A DNA stretch of 64,000 nucleotides from an uncultured Collinsella sp. (GCA_938005465.1 CALLNU010000019.1:1-64000); one strand, 5' to 3'. Numbered from the stretch's first letter, positions 34,193-43,684 are shown. Notes: generated by a model not told the origin, from the sequence alone. Made by a program: numbers and translations.

Positions 34193-34227
34193 ACGGGTGC
34201 CCAAGTACTTCGGGCGCCCGTTTTTTA
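34193..34227. terminator. Terminator after yhbY
   Basis: ACGGGTGCCC-aagtacttc-GGGCGCCCGT followed by TTTTTTAT. The T run abuts the stop codon of the convergent regulator gene, so its 3' end overlaps the hairpin tail. Confidence 0.9.
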
Positions 34228-37224
34228 TCGCTCGACCAGCACGCGATTGAGCCGCCCCTCCACCAAACGCTCGTATAGACGCCGCGTCTCGGGCTCGGGC
34301 ACGCCATTGACCTGCTCCCTCAGATGGTGCATATGCCCGCTGTACAGCTCGACGATATCGCGCCGCCGCCCCGCCGCACTGTAGACGCGCATGGCGCAGC
34401 GCACCATATCCTCACGCGACGTTTCCTGCCGAAGCCCCGACTCCGCCAGCCAAATCGCCGACTGCAGATCGTTTTCTTCTAGAGCGGCATTCGCTCCCTT
34501 AATCATGCAATCGATGTACTTTGACTGCATAATGCGTCGCATACGCAAAAAGTAGGTGGGATTACAGCCATTGGGAACATACAGCGGTCCGGCATAAAGC
34601 TGCTCAATTTTAAGGCACAGCTCAACTAAATGGGGCCCGCGCGCACCCGTGCGATTTCCCAAAACCTCGCGGCTTATCTGGTCAAACAGCCGTACATCGG
34701 TCTTGACGTAGTCGCCGTTAAGTCCGATGCATTCATTTTGAATGAGCACACACGACTTGCCATCCGGCGTCGGTCCCAAAGCCGACCGCAAGCGCGATAT
34801 CGTCGAGTACAGGTTGTTGCGGGCGCTATTAAACTCGGCATGGGGCCACAGCTCCATGGCCAGCGTCTCACGATCGACGAGCGCATCCATGCCCAGCGCA
34901 AGCCGCTCGGCAAGCGTCGCCGCCTTCTTGCGGCGCCACATTTTGTCCGTGATGGGAAACCCGTCGCGCTCGGCGCGAAACGCACCAAACATGCGAATCT
35001 CGATATGGTCGATGGTATCAACGGCTTCAACCTCGCCAGCCTGGAACAGACGCTCGCCCTCCCCTTCCAAATCGTCGCGCAGCGAGTACCGCGACAGCTC
35101 GCGCACGGGAAGCTTCTTGCGTATCCTGCCCGCCGGCTCGCCCAGACAATGCATGGCAAGACGCGCAAAGAGCCGATACGATGGCTCTAGAATCCCCGCA
35201 CGATTCATGGACATCCAGGCCGCAAGATCGCTGTCTCGGCCCGCACAGGCCAAATGCAGCGCCACCATCCAGGCCTCCGCTCCACCAACCTGCGTCTGGC
35301 TTATATCGAGCAACTCCGCTTCCTCGCGAACCGAAACCATCGAGGTGTTACGTAAATATGCCGCGCGCTCCAGCAGCAATGCGTTATCGCGCATGTACGC
35401 AATCGACTCCTCGGCAAGTTTGAGCACTTGGACCGCACGGAACTTTGCATTAACCGGCCGTCCCTCTGCCAGCGACTGCCAGCCTTCTAGCAACAGGCCA
35501 AACAGCTGAATCTGGTTGTCGCGCATGCGCACGGCAAAACGATCGAGCTCGTTGAACGCCGCGTCGTCGGTTACCGGCAAGCCGGAAAGGAGCCGCCGTG
35601 CCGCCAACACCATGCGCACCCAGATAGCCATCGCCTTAAGCCCACGTATGTCGAGCGCCTCCCGCACCACCGTCATCTCGTCGTCGCGCTCGTCGGTTCC
35701 CGCAAACGACCCGTCAAAGAGCTCCACCAGCATGCTATCGGCCCGTATAACAATCCCCGCGATGTCGAGCTCGCAGTCGTAGGCCTTGCTCGTTTTGAGC
35801 TGTTGTAGAACGCCGCCGTCATTTCCCCGCTCGGTCAGACAGCGTTTGACCTCGATATGCGCAGACAACATATCGAGTGCGGTATGGGACGTCTCTATTT
35901 CTGGCACGGCCAGGTTCGTAGGAAGCCCAAGCCCGTTGTCCCCATAGCAAACAGCCGTCAGTGTCTGGGCCACCCTCCATGAAACAGGGTCTATTTCGCA
36001 GGCCGCCCGTTCGCCCTCGCGTTCGACGACCGATGCCATATAGCGAGCGAGCTTTGTATTGGACACGCTGACCGCTGCCAGATATACGCCAAGCGCTTCG
36101 GCAGGCGTTGGCTCTGGAGCCGGATCGTCGGCATCGATCGTGCCCAGCGCCGCTCGGCAGATATCGGCCCCGTGCCCCGTCAGAGCCAGATCGACCCCAT
36201 ACTGCCCAGCAAGTTCAAGGACCGCTTCACGGTCCAAAAAGGCGTCCGCCAGGCCCATCGCCGCATCGCATCGGCCCGCCTTAAGCAAAATCCGGGCCGC
36301 CCTCGGAACAAGTTCGGGGCGAACCTCGGCCACCAACTTACGCAAGCGCAAGCGTCCGTTATCCTCCGTGCCCAGACACGTAAAACTCCGCTCGGCGGGA
36401 TCCAAGCCAAAGATCGGGTAGTCGCGCACAAAATAGGACTGGTCGACCATCGACAGCCTCACCCCACAGGCCTCGAGTTCTGCGATATTGCCCTCGCCCA
36501 TCAAAACCATGAGACATGCCACGCAAAACAGCGCATTATTGTCGAGCGAAGCCAGATCGGCAAGTGCCGCGCCATATACGTTGACAATCTCGTTTTCGAG
36601 CAGACCGGCTACGTCACCTTGGCCATACAGACCCGTCTGCAATGCCGAAACGAGCTCGGGCACGCCCTGCGTGAGCTGATAAAAGTCGAGCGATGTGCTG
36701 ATCGAAAACGCCGATGCCCACGCCGAATACTCATAGGCATGCACCTTGAGCATCTGCGCATTGATCTTAACCGAATCGCCCAGCCCATGAATCAGCTGAC
36801 GATTTGAAGGACGGCAGGAGATAAAGACCCCAACCCCCATAGCGCGCAGGCCGCGAATCCTGTCGATGAGGTCTTCGGTATCGTGCTGATCGAGGTTTGG
36901 CACATTATCAATCGCGATAAGGGAGTGCGGTTTGTCTTTGAGTTCTTCGGTAACCACCTCGAGCTGCATAAACACCTCGCGCCCAATGGCGCGATCGGCC
37001 TCGATAATCCGCACGGGGCCTCGCGTTGGGTCGCATTTAACCTCATGGGTGTACTGCAGCAGCACCGAGGTCTTCCCAAACCCGTCGGGCGCATAAAGAA
37101 CCACGATGCCGGCCTTTCGGCCCTTGGCGATAAGCTCATTCATCAAGCGTTCGCGTCGCACCATATAGCCTCCGCCCAGCGGCATCAGCTCGAGGTCGTC
37201 TATACCGCTCAAATCGTTTACCAT
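34225..37224 (-). CDS. Large NTPase-SARP-like transcriptional regulator (BTAD domain)
   Basis: A 999-residue cytosolic regulator. The N-terminus holds a STAND-type NTPase with Walker A APDGFGKTS at residues 45-53 and LIAIDNVPNLD as the likely Walker B, as in MalT-like regulators. A long helical repeat-like middle (about 330-720) follows. Near residues 735-830 is an OmpR-type winged helix (IEIRMFGAFRAERDGFPIT, NSARNNLYSTISRLRSAL), then a bacterial transcriptional activation domain (BTAD, about 840-990). Having the DNA-binding part near the C-terminus with BTAD after it is typical of these gut actinobacterial regulators. GAGGAGCGGGC precedes ATG 37224. Its upstream neighbour nagB is separated by 447 bp; its target is unknown. 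Confidence 0.85.
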   Translation of the reverse strand: MVNDLSGIDDLELMPLGGGYMVRRERLMNELIAKGRKAGIVVLYAPDGFGKTSVLLQYTHEVKCDPTRGPVRIIEADRAIGREVFMQLEVVTEELKDKPHSLIAIDNVPNLDQHDTEDLIDRIRGLRAMGVGVFISCRPSNRQLIHGLGDSVKINAQMLKVHAYEYSAWASAFSISTSLDFYQLTQGVPELVSALQTGLYGQGDVAGLLENEIVNVYGAALADLASLDNNALFCVACLMVLMGEGNIAELEACGVRLSMVDQSYFVRDYPIFGLDPAERSFTCLGTEDNGRLRLRKLVAEVRPELVPRAARILLKAGRCDAAMGLADAFLDREAVLELAGQYGVDLALTGHGADICRAALGTIDADDPAPEPTPAEALGVYLAAVSVSNTKLARYMASVVEREGERAACEIDPVSWRVAQTLTAVCYGDNGLGLPTNLAVPEIETSHTALDMLSAHIEVKRCLTERGNDGGVLQQLKTSKAYDCELDIAGIVIRADSMLVELFDGSFAGTDERDDEMTVVREALDIRGLKAMAIWVRMVLAARRLLSGLPVTDDAAFNELDRFAVRMRDNQIQLFGLLLEGWQSLAEGRPVNAKFRAVQVLKLAEESIAYMRDNALLLERAAYLRNTSMVSVREEAELLDISQTQVGGAEAWMVALHLACAGRDSDLAAWMSMNRAGILEPSYRLFARLAMHCLGEPAGRIRKKLPVRELSRYSLRDDLEGEGERLFQAGEVEAVDTIDHIEIRMFGAFRAERDGFPITDKMWRRKKAATLAERLALGMDALVDRETLAMELWPHAEFNSARNNLYSTISRLRSALGPTPDGKSCVLIQNECIGLNGDYVKTDVRLFDQISREVLGNRTGARGPHLVELCLKIEQLYAGPLYVPNGCNPTYFLRMRRIMQSKYIDCMIKGANAALEENDLQSAIWLAESGLRQETSREDMVRCAMRVYSAAGRRRDIVELYSGHMHHLREQVNGVPEPETRRLYERLVEGRLNRVLVER

Positions 37225-37671
37225 GCCCGCTCCTCAAGTCGACCGTATGGACACTGTAGCCGCAAGACCATACAAGCCGCGCTATGAATAGAGCGACCTT
37301 GTGTTTTAGGTTGTCTTTTGGTACGCAAGCGGCAAGTTTTTGTACAGCGAGGGCCGATTGTTATTAATCCCCGACTAATCGGTCTTTAAGCAGGTAAATG
37401 AGCTTGTCAGCTTGTCCCATCTAAGCGTCAGTGTAACGCAGATGAACAAGGTTCAGCCATGTCATTCAACTCGCCTAGCACCCGCTACCGTCTACGACCT
37501 TTTAGTGGCATTTTTGCATAGAATCTGATATGGAATGAATCAAGCTGTTGGACATCCGGTATTCGTCAAGCTTACGGCAAGTTTTTGGTCAAGTGGACAG
37601 AAAGGGATAGCAAAAAGGCCCCCGCAAAGCGGAGGCCTTAGGCAAGGTTATGTCGAGCCGCAGGATTCGCG
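37225..37671. other. Intergenic region upstream of the large regulator
   Basis: No gene is supported in this 447-bp AT-richer stretch. It contains two direct copies of GGCAAGTTTTTG (37331-37342 and 37576-37587), spaced 245 bp apart, which may bind a regulator. It also contains the nagB terminator at its far end. The promoter of the 999-residue regulator must lie here. Confidence 0.55.
37615..37639 (-). terminator. Terminator after nagB
   Basis: On the minus strand AAGGCCTCCGC-ttt-GCGGGGGCCTT followed by TTTGC, 33 bp after the nagB stop. Confidence 0.85.
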
Positions 37672-38400
37672 CTACTCGCAGAGCGAAAGAGCGGCCTCGT
37701 CGGCAACGACAACGCAGTTGGTGTGCAGCTGCAGGATCGAAGCCGGGCACTCGGGTGTAACCGGACCATAGCACATGTCATGCACAGCCTGAGCCTTGGC
37801 CTCGCCGTTGGCGACGACCAGGATCATGCGGGCATACATGATGGTCTGGGTACCCATGGTGTAGGCCTGACGGGGAACATCGTCGATGCTGTCGAACAGG
37901 CGGCTGTTGGCCTGAATGGTACTCTCGGTGAGGTCGACGCAGTGCGTACCCTTGGAGAAGTGGTCATCGGGCTCGTTGAAGCCGATGTGGCCGTTGTTGC
38001 CAATGCCGAGCAGCTGCAGATCCGGGTAACCGGCGTCAGCGACGATCTTGTCGTACTCAGAGCACGCAGCGGCGGCGTCGGGGTTGGAACCGTCGGGCAC
38101 ATGCGTGTTGTTCAGGTCGATGTTGATGTGATCGAAGAAGTTCTCACGCATGAAGTAGTGATAGCTCTGGGGATCGTCGTGCGAAAGGCCGCGATACTCG
38201 TCCAGGTTGTAGGTGCTGACCTCGGCAAAGTCGACGTCGCCCTTCTCGTACCAAGCAGCGAGCTGCTTGTAGGCACCGATCGGGGTGGAGCCGGTGGCAA
38301 GGCCCAGCACACAGTCGGGCTTGAGGATAACCTGGGCCGAGATGATATTAGCGGCCTTGCGGCTCATATCCTCGTAGTCTTTAGCTTTAATGATCTTCAT
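37672..38400 (-). CDS. nagB: Glucosamine-6-phosphate deaminase
   Basis: A 242-residue NagB, converting glucosamine-6-P to fructose-6-P and ammonia. Motifs are LGLATGSTPIGAY, STYNLDEYRGL with the catalytic Asp, GIGNNGHIGFNEP, and MGTQTIMYARMILVVANG. I start at ATG 38400 (AAAGGA upstream), which gives the standard length; the frame upstream of this is open but not coding. No nagA is adjacent. glmM at 39241 and EIIA-Glc at 38672 lie upstream on the same strand, so amino-sugar use and cell-wall amino-sugar synthesis are neighbours. Confidence 0.95.
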   Translation of the reverse strand: MKIIKAKDYEDMSRKAANIISAQVILKPDCVLGLATGSTPIGAYKQLAAWYEKGDVDFAEVSTYNLDEYRGLSHDDPQSYHYFMRENFFDHINIDLNNTHVPDGSNPDAAAACSEYDKIVADAGYPDLQLLGIGNNGHIGFNEPDDHFSKGTHCVDLTESTIQANSRLFDSIDDVPRQAYTMGTQTIMYARMILVVANGEAKAQAVHDMCYGPVTPECPASILQLHTNCVVVADEAALSLCE

Positions 38401-38597
38401 TACGCGTCCTTTCTCGTACAAGAGAGGCAAGGCTCCCTTACAAGCACTTGCCCGCGGCCCGCGTCGGCCGCAACCAACGTGTGCGGCCACCAGGGCGAGG
38501 TCGCGTAATGTATGTGTCTCGTGTCTAACCGCGTCGAGGCCCCTGCCCGTCCACGGTGACCCAAAGCTGTTTAGCCTCGGACAAATCCCATCTTGCC

Positions 38598-38631
38598 ACG
38601 GAGGGCGTCCTCTTTCAAGGGCGCCCTCCGT
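38598..38631 (-). terminator. Hairpin after the EIIA gene
   Basis: ACGGAGGGCG/CGCCCTCCGT with a 14-nt loop, 40 bp beyond the EIIA stop. No T run follows on the minus strand. Confidence 0.5.
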
Positions 38632-38671
38632 AAACGTGTTTGAATTGTAGGCTAATGGCCACGTGCACTTG

Positions 38672-39169
38672 CTAGCGCTCGCGAGCAACGATGAGTTGGT
38701 CCATCTCTTCGACATGCACACCAACGGAGCCTTTGATGCTCGAGAACTCAACGGAGTTGCATACCAAGATGGGAACCGTCACATCGTAGCCCTCGGCAGC
38801 AATTGCCTCGCGATCGAACTCAATAAGTACATCGCCCTTATGGACGATGTCACCCACTTGCGCATGTACGGTAAAGTGCTTGCCCTCGAGCTGAACAGTG
38901 TCCAAACCAACGTGGATGAGCACGTCCAAGCCATCGACCGTGTTAAGCGCAACGGCGTGTCCCGTGGGAAAAATGGCCTCGACCTTGGCATCAGCCGGTG
39001 CAATCACACGCGTTCCGGTGGGCTGAATCGCCACGCCCTGGCCCAAAAGGCCGGTGGCAAACGTCTGGTCGTTTACCTCGGAGAGCGGAATGACGTCGCC
39101 CGAGATGGGAGCATCCAGCGTAAGGACTCGACCACGCATACCAAAAGACCTTAGGACTTTAGTGAACAT
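38672..39169 (-). CDS. crr: PTS glucose-family EIIA component
   Basis: A 165-residue EIIA-Glc. It takes phosphate from HPr and passes it to EIIB partners. Both conserved His are present: in FPTGHAVAL and, as the phosphorylated residue, in VLIHVGLDTVQL. The N-terminal LDAPISGDVIPLSEV is typical. ATG 39169 follows GAGGGGGAG. It is a free-standing EIIA without its own EIICB neighbour, and so is the best candidate in this window to feed the EIICB-HAD fusion at 18895. The symbol is by family; paralogues may exist elsewhere. Confidence 0.88.
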   Translation of the reverse strand: MFTKVLRSFGMRGRVLTLDAPISGDVIPLSEVNDQTFATGLLGQGVAIQPTGTRVIAPADAKVEAIFPTGHAVALNTVDGLDVLIHVGLDTVQLEGKHFTVHAQVGDIVHKGDVLIEFDREAIAAEGYDVTVPILVCNSVEFSSIKGSVGVHVEEMDQLIVARER

Positions 39170-39240
39170 GCTCCCCCTCGGACATACCAATCAATCAAAA
39201 TAACCTTAACAGTTTACCACTTGGCAACGGTTTTTGACCA

Positions 39241-40578
39241 TTAGGGAAGTTCGCGCTTGACAACCTCGACGATGTCGTCGACAACGCGCTGGGTCAGCTC
39301 GTGCGTCTCGGCCTCGGCCATCACGCGGACCAGCGGCTCGGTACCGCTCGGGCGCACCAGAATGCGGCCGCGGCCGTCAAGCTCCTTCTCGGCAGCAGCG
39401 ACGGCATCCCAGATAGGCTGGCAATCGTCCAGACCAGCCTTGTTGTCGGAATGCACGTTGACGAGTACCTGCGGGTACTTCTTCATGATACCGGCAAGAT
39501 CGGTGAGGGTGCGACCGGTGCGCTTGAGCACGGCCAGCAGCTGCAGAGCCGTCACCAGGCCGTCACCGGTGGTGTTGTGCTCCAGGAAGATGATGTGACC
39601 GGACTGTTCGCCGCCGATGACGGCGCCGTCCGCGAGCATGCGCTCCAGAACGTAGCGGTCGCCCACGGCGGTCTGAACCATCTCGAAGCCCTGCTCCTTC
39701 ATAGCGATGGAGAAGCCCAGGTTGCACATGACGGTCGAGACGATCTCGGAGTTGGCGAGCTTGCCGCGAGCGGCAAGGTCAGAACCGCAGATAGCCAGGA
39801 TGTAGTCACCGTCGATCTCATTGCCCTCGCTGTCCACGAACAGCACGCGGTCGGCGTCGCCGTCGTGGGCCAAGCCGATATCGGCGTGGGTGCGCAGCAC
39901 GAGCTCGCGCAGGGGCTCAAGGTGCGTAGAGCCGCACTCAACGTTAATGTCAGTGCCGCAGTAATCGGTGTTGATGGCATGGACCGTGGCGCCCAGGCGC
40001 TGCAGCGCGGCGGGCGTGGTCTGGCAAGAAGCACCGTGGCCGCAGTCGACGGCAACGACCAGGCCGTCAAGCCTCAGGCCATCAAGCGTATCGATGGCGT
40101 GGTCGACGTATGCCTTGCGAGCGTCCTTCATCTTGATGATGTGGCCCACGCCGGCACCGGTCGGCAGCGTGTCGGCAGCCATGGCTTCCTCGGACATGAC
40201 CCAGGCGCTGATCTCTTCCTCGACAGCATCGGGAAGCTTCATGCCCTTGCGGCTAAAGAACTTGATGCCGTTGAACTCCGGCGGATTATGCGAAGCGGAG
40301 ATGACGATGCCGCCATCGAGCTCGTTTTGAACGGTGAGCAGCGCCACGGCCGGCGTAGGAATGACGCCGCAGCAGTGCGGGCGGCCGCCCTCGGCCATAA
40401 TGCCGGCGGTCAGAGCGCTCTCGAGCATGGTGCCCGAAAGGCGCGTGTCACGGCCGATGCAGATGTCCGGACCAAGAAACTTGGTCGCCGCGCGGCCCAG
40501 GCGAAACGCGAGGTCGCACGAAAGATCGGCGTTGGCGACGCCACGGACACCATCGGTACCGAAGATGTTCTGGGGCAT
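39241..40578 (-). CDS. glmM: Phosphoglucosamine mutase
   Basis: A 445-residue alpha-D-phosphohexomutase, turning glucosamine-6-P into glucosamine-1-P for UDP-GlcNAc. The N-terminus MPQNIFGTDGVRGVAN, phosphoserine loop ISASHNPPEFNGIKFF, metal loop AHDGDADRVLFVD, sugar loop GGEQSGHIIF and phosphate loop RPSGTEPLVRVM are all present. GGAAGGAGC precedes ATG 40578. It lies 124 bp downstream of rpsI on the same strand beyond a terminator, so probably has its own promoter. Confidence 0.96.
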   Translation of the reverse strand: MPQNIFGTDGVRGVANADLSCDLAFRLGRAATKFLGPDICIGRDTRLSGTMLESALTAGIMAEGGRPHCCGVIPTPAVALLTVQNELDGGIVISASHNPPEFNGIKFFSRKGMKLPDAVEEEISAWVMSEEAMAADTLPTGAGVGHIIKMKDARKAYVDHAIDTLDGLRLDGLVVAVDCGHGASCQTTPAALQRLGATVHAINTDYCGTDINVECGSTHLEPLRELVLRTHADIGLAHDGDADRVLFVDSEGNEIDGDYILAICGSDLAARGKLANSEIVSTVMCNLGFSIAMKEQGFEMVQTAVGDRYVLERMLADGAVIGGEQSGHIIFLEHNTTGDGLVTALQLLAVLKRTGRTLTDLAGIMKKYPQVLVNVHSDNKAGLDDCQPIWDAVAAAEKELDGRGRILVRPSGTEPLVRVMAEAETHELTQRVVDDIVEVVKRELP

Positions 40579-40626
40579 AGGATTGCTCCTTCCCTAGCAG
40601 GCGATATGCAACCGCCTACCCTAGTC

Positions 40627-40670
40627 AAAAAAGAAAAGCGGGACCCGCCGAGGAATCGGCAGGCCCCGCT
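40627..40670 (-). terminator. Terminator of the rplM-rpsI operon
   Basis: On the minus strand AGCGGGGCCTGCCG-...-CGGCGGGTCCCGCT followed by TTTCTTTTTTG. Confidence 0.92.
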
Positions 40671-40701
40671 TGTACATTGTATCTCGAAAGGAGATAAAAC
40701 C

Positions 40702-41097
<396 letters not shown>

Positions 41098-41099
41098 CT

Positions 41100-41543
41100 T
41101 TAAGCCTCCAGCTCAATCTTCGTGGGGTTCTGGGCAGCATGCGGATGCTCGGCACCAGCGTAGACCTTAAGCTTGGTCATCTGGGCACGGCCGAGGGTGG
41201 TCTTGGGCAGCATACCGCGAACGGCGCGCTCGATGACCTTCTCCGGGTGCTTCTCCATAGCCTGGCGGAAGCTCTCAGCCTTAAGGCCGCCGTTGTAGCC
41301 GCTGTGGCGATAATAGGTCTTCGTGTCGGCCTTGTTACCGGTAAGCTGGACCTTATCGGCGTTGATGACGACAACGAAGTCGCCGCAGTCGCTGTTGGGC
41401 GTGAACTGGGGCTTGTTCTTACCGCGCAGGATCATTGCGATCTGGGTGGCAAGACGGCCCAGGACAGCACCATCGGCGTCGACGAGAACCCAGTTGCGCT
41501 GGACCTCGCCCTGCTTGGCGTAGTGAGTCGATTTCGAAATCAC
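41100..41543 (-). CDS. rplM: 50S ribosomal protein L13
   Basis: A 147-residue L13. Recognisable segments are [51 protein letters not shown] and [15 protein letters not shown]. It is first in the two-gene ribosomal operon; a good promoter is at 41610-41637. The ~65-nt leader may carry autoregulatory structure, not resolved by eye. Confidence 0.97.
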   Translation of the reverse strand: MISKSTHYAKQGEVQRNWVLVDADGAVLGRLATQIAMILRGKNKPQFTPNSDCGDFVVVINADKVQLTGNKADTKTYYRHSGYNGGLKAESFRQAMEKHPEKVIERAVRGMLPKTTLGRAQMTKLKVYAGAEHPHAAQNPTKIELEA

Positions 41544-41609
41544 TTAGACTCCTCCATGTACAGTACGTGTTGTTACAGAGATTCACGGGGCTCTGCAAGT
41601 AACCCGTCC

Positions 41610-41637
41610 ATATTACCCCGCTCGTCGCCCGAGTCAA
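41610..41637 (-). promoter_or_regulatory. Sigma-70-type promoter of rplM-rpsI
   Basis: On the minus strand TTGACT (41637-41632), 16-nt spacer, TAATAT (41615-41610). It lies 66 bp upstream of the rplM start codon. Confidence 0.75.
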
Positions 41638-41700
41638 CAGGTATTTTGGCTCCGACCAGAGTTTCTGCACATGTCATCCATGGGTCATGACGTCGCGACG

Positions 41701-42579
41701 CTAGCGCTCGACAAACGCCTCGATATCACTCAGTAGGCGCTTTGCCTCCTGGCGGCCCTGAATATACAGGTCGAGGAGCTTTGCCGAATCGTGCTCGACA
41801 TGGCCGACCTCGACCGGCTTTTGCGGAGCGACGACCAACGCACGGTCCTCGCGCTCATACTTCCACAGATGCATGCGCTGGATGTTATAGCGGTCGTGGC
41901 GCGTCTCGATAGCCTCGAGCAGATAGGGGTAGTCGGCATAGCGGGCGCGCGCGGCGGGCATAAACTCGTAGGGCTTTTTCTCGTACGAGCGGTCCTGCGT
42001 GACAATGACAACCGCGCGATCGAAGCCCGCCTCCTCCAGCACGTGCTCGATGGGGACCGAATCGGCTACGCCGCCGTCGACGTATTTGTGCCCGTCAATC
42101 TCGACAGGCGGCGTCACCAGCGGCAGCGACGTCGAGGCGCGCACGGCGTCGAGGTCGAGCACGGCGCTTTTAACCGGCAGGTACGCGGCGGTTCCAAAGA
42201 GCATGTCCGTCACGACGGCGTACATCTCGATGGGGCTCGCGTCGAACGTCTCGTTGTCAAAGGGATCCAGGCGGTCCTGGACATCGTTGAAGATAAAGTC
42301 GTAGCCGACGATGGAGCCCGTGGACGCAAACGATGCGGCGCCCATGAAGCGGTTGTCGTTGCAGAAAGCCAGGTTGATGCGGTTGGCACGGCCAATCTGG
42401 TGCGACTTGTAGTTCACGCCGTTGAGGGCGCCGGCCGATACGCCATATACCGCCGGAATCTCGACACCGGCCTCCATGAGAACGTCGAGCACGCCTGCGG
42501 TAAATTGCCCGCGAAAGCTGCCGCCCTCCAAAACGAGCGCGACCTTGCCAGCATTTTTCGCCTTATCTTCTGCAGTCAT
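41701..42579 (-). CDS. Patatin-like phospholipase
   Basis: A 292-residue patatin-family acyl hydrolase. The oxyanion loop is LVLEGGSFRGQFTAGVLD, the nucleophile elbow GVSAGALNG (G-x-S-x-G), and the catalytic dyad Asp lies in YVDGGVADSVP. No signal peptide or membrane segment, so it is probably cytosolic or membrane-associated. This bacterial branch (YjjU/RssA-like) has unknown physiological lipids. The gene is alone, with the hairpin array C just upstream of its start. Confidence 0.88.
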   Translation of the reverse strand: MTAEDKAKNAGKVALVLEGGSFRGQFTAGVLDVLMEAGVEIPAVYGVSAGALNGVNYKSHQIGRANRINLAFCNDNRFMGAASFASTGSIVGYDFIFNDVQDRLDPFDNETFDASPIEMYAVVTDMLFGTAAYLPVKSAVLDLDAVRASTSLPLVTPPVEIDGHKYVDGGVADSVPIEHVLEEAGFDRAVVIVTQDRSYEKKPYEFMPAARARYADYPYLLEAIETRHDRYNIQRMHLWKYEREDRALVVAPQKPVEVGHVEHDSAKLLDLYIQGRQEAKRLLSDIEAFVER

Positions 42580-42666
42580 GTTGACCTCCTGCGATTGCGT
42601 TTTGGCTCTCTTCTACCCAGTTTTGGGATGGCGAGCGCGCAGGTTTTTTGAGGCGGCAGGTGAAGC

Positions 42667-42995
42667 GGAAAGTGTGTCCCAGTTTGAGGCGAGATTCCGG
42701 GACGCGCTTTCCGCTTGGACCGCCGCTGGGAAAGCGCGTCCCGTTCTGAGCGCGGATTCCGGGATGAACTTTCCGCTAGCCATTCATTTGGAAACTGCAT
42801 CCCATTCCGAACGAGGATTCCGGGATGTACTTTCCGCTTGAGCTGCCATTGGGAAAGCATGTCCCACTCTACGGCTCGATTCCGGGTCGCAGTTTCCGCT
42901 TGAGGCGCCATCCGGAAACTACGCCCCAGTCTGAGCGCGGATTCCGGGACGTGCTTTCCGCCTGGGCTGCCATCGGGAAAGCGTGTCCCGGTCTG
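42667..42995. repeat. Array C: tandem 61-62 bp hairpin repeats (about 5.5 units)
   Basis: Units begin at 42667, 42729, 42790, 42852, 42914 and 42976 (the last truncated). Each unit has GGAAAGYRYRTCCC, a ~18-nt centre ending GATTCC, then GGGAYGYRCTTTCC and a ~16-nt joiner resembling GCTTGRGCYGCCAT. Arms drift between units. An open frame crosses part of the array, but a 62-bp period breaks frame, so it is non-coding. It occupies much of the 741-bp gap between the patatin gene and ssrA. Confidence 0.9.
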
Positions 42996-43005
42996 CGTTG
43001 CCAAG

Positions 43006-43265
43006 GCGTTTTCTTTACGCCCGCGCCCTGCATAGAGTTCGATTCTCCGCGGTTTGGGGGATCCGTTGATGGGTTGAAACCGGGGCAAGACGCCCGATCG
43101 ACATCGCATCGATATTGGGCTGGAGCTTTGCGCGGAGAATCCGCGTGTTCGCTTCGCGAACCCGCACCGGCTTCGGCCGCCTGCCGGCGTCCTCGCCCGC
43201 GGGCTAAAAACGCTTACGCGTTTTCTTTACGCCCGCGCCCTGCACAGAGTTCGATTCTCCGCGGT
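43006..43265. repeat. Two 48-bp direct repeats carrying inverted ssrA T-arm copies
   Basis: Copies 43006-43053 and 43218-43265 differ at one base. Each ends with GAGTTCGATTCTCCGCG (43035-43051, 43247-43263), the exact reverse complement of the ssrA T-arm segment 43330-43346. A hairpin AAAACGC-ttac-GCGTTTT lies beside the second copy. The inverted orientation argues against ordinary integrase attachment-site duplicates, which should match the gene's own orientation. Confidence 0.8.
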
Positions 43266-43274
43266 GCGGACTAG

Positions 43275-43312
43275 AAATAAAAAGGCAGGTAGATATGAGT
43301 ATCTACCTGCCT
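43275..43312 (-). terminator. Terminator of ssrA
   Basis: On the minus strand AGGCAGGTAGAT-...-ATCTACCTGCCT followed by TTTTATTT, 9 bp after the tmRNA CCA end. Confidence 0.92.
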
Positions 43313-43320
43313 GTTACTTA

Positions 43321-43684
43321 TGGTGGAGGCGCGGAGAATCGAACTCCGGTCCACGAAAGCCCCCTGATTGGCATCTCCAAGCTCAGTCGCTGGTTTAGTC
43401 TCGGACGCTTTGCGCGCAGCGGCACGCTCGCGGCATCCCAACCGGTTCGGTCTTAGCCTGCGCCATACCGATTACGTGCGCAGGAGCATTCCCCTAAAAT
43501 GACGTCGCGCCGGTGTCGGGGAAATCACCGGGTTGACGCGCCGCTATAAACTAAGCAGCGAGAGCCATAGGCTCAAAAGAAGAGTTGTTGTCAATTCAAT
43601 TTGACGGTACCCCTGTTTAACGAGGCGAGGAGACCTCGGCTTGCTTCCTCTCTCAGAGCTATCGTGTCGAAACCAGTCGCCCCC
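43321..43684 (-). ncRNA. ssrA: tmRNA (transfer-messenger RNA)
   Basis: A 364-nt minus-strand RNA that rescues stalled ribosomes. The 5' end GGGGGCGACTGGTTTCGACA and the 3' end CGGAGTTCGATTCTCCGCGCC-TCCACCA pair as a tRNA-Ala-like acceptor (GGGGGCG/CGCCTCC). The tag reading frame ends in codons for SSFEPMALAA then TAG. CCA is encoded. A T-rich terminator follows. The region beyond holds inverted copies of its T-arm. Confidence 0.95.

Noticed and set aside
42667..42995. Array C as a CRISPR.
   Set aside because: There is no constant repeat with unique spacers; all parts of the unit drift together, and no cas genes are nearby.
42576..43109. 177-codon frame with repeated peptides across array C.
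   Set aside because: The DNA period of 61-62 bp shifts frame each unit, so peptide repetition is only partial. The DNA palindromes explain the pattern.
43006..43265. Direct repeats beside ssrA as attachment sites of an integrated island.
   Set aside because: The tmRNA-derived part is in inverted orientation, only 212 bp separates the repeats, and no integrase is in the window.
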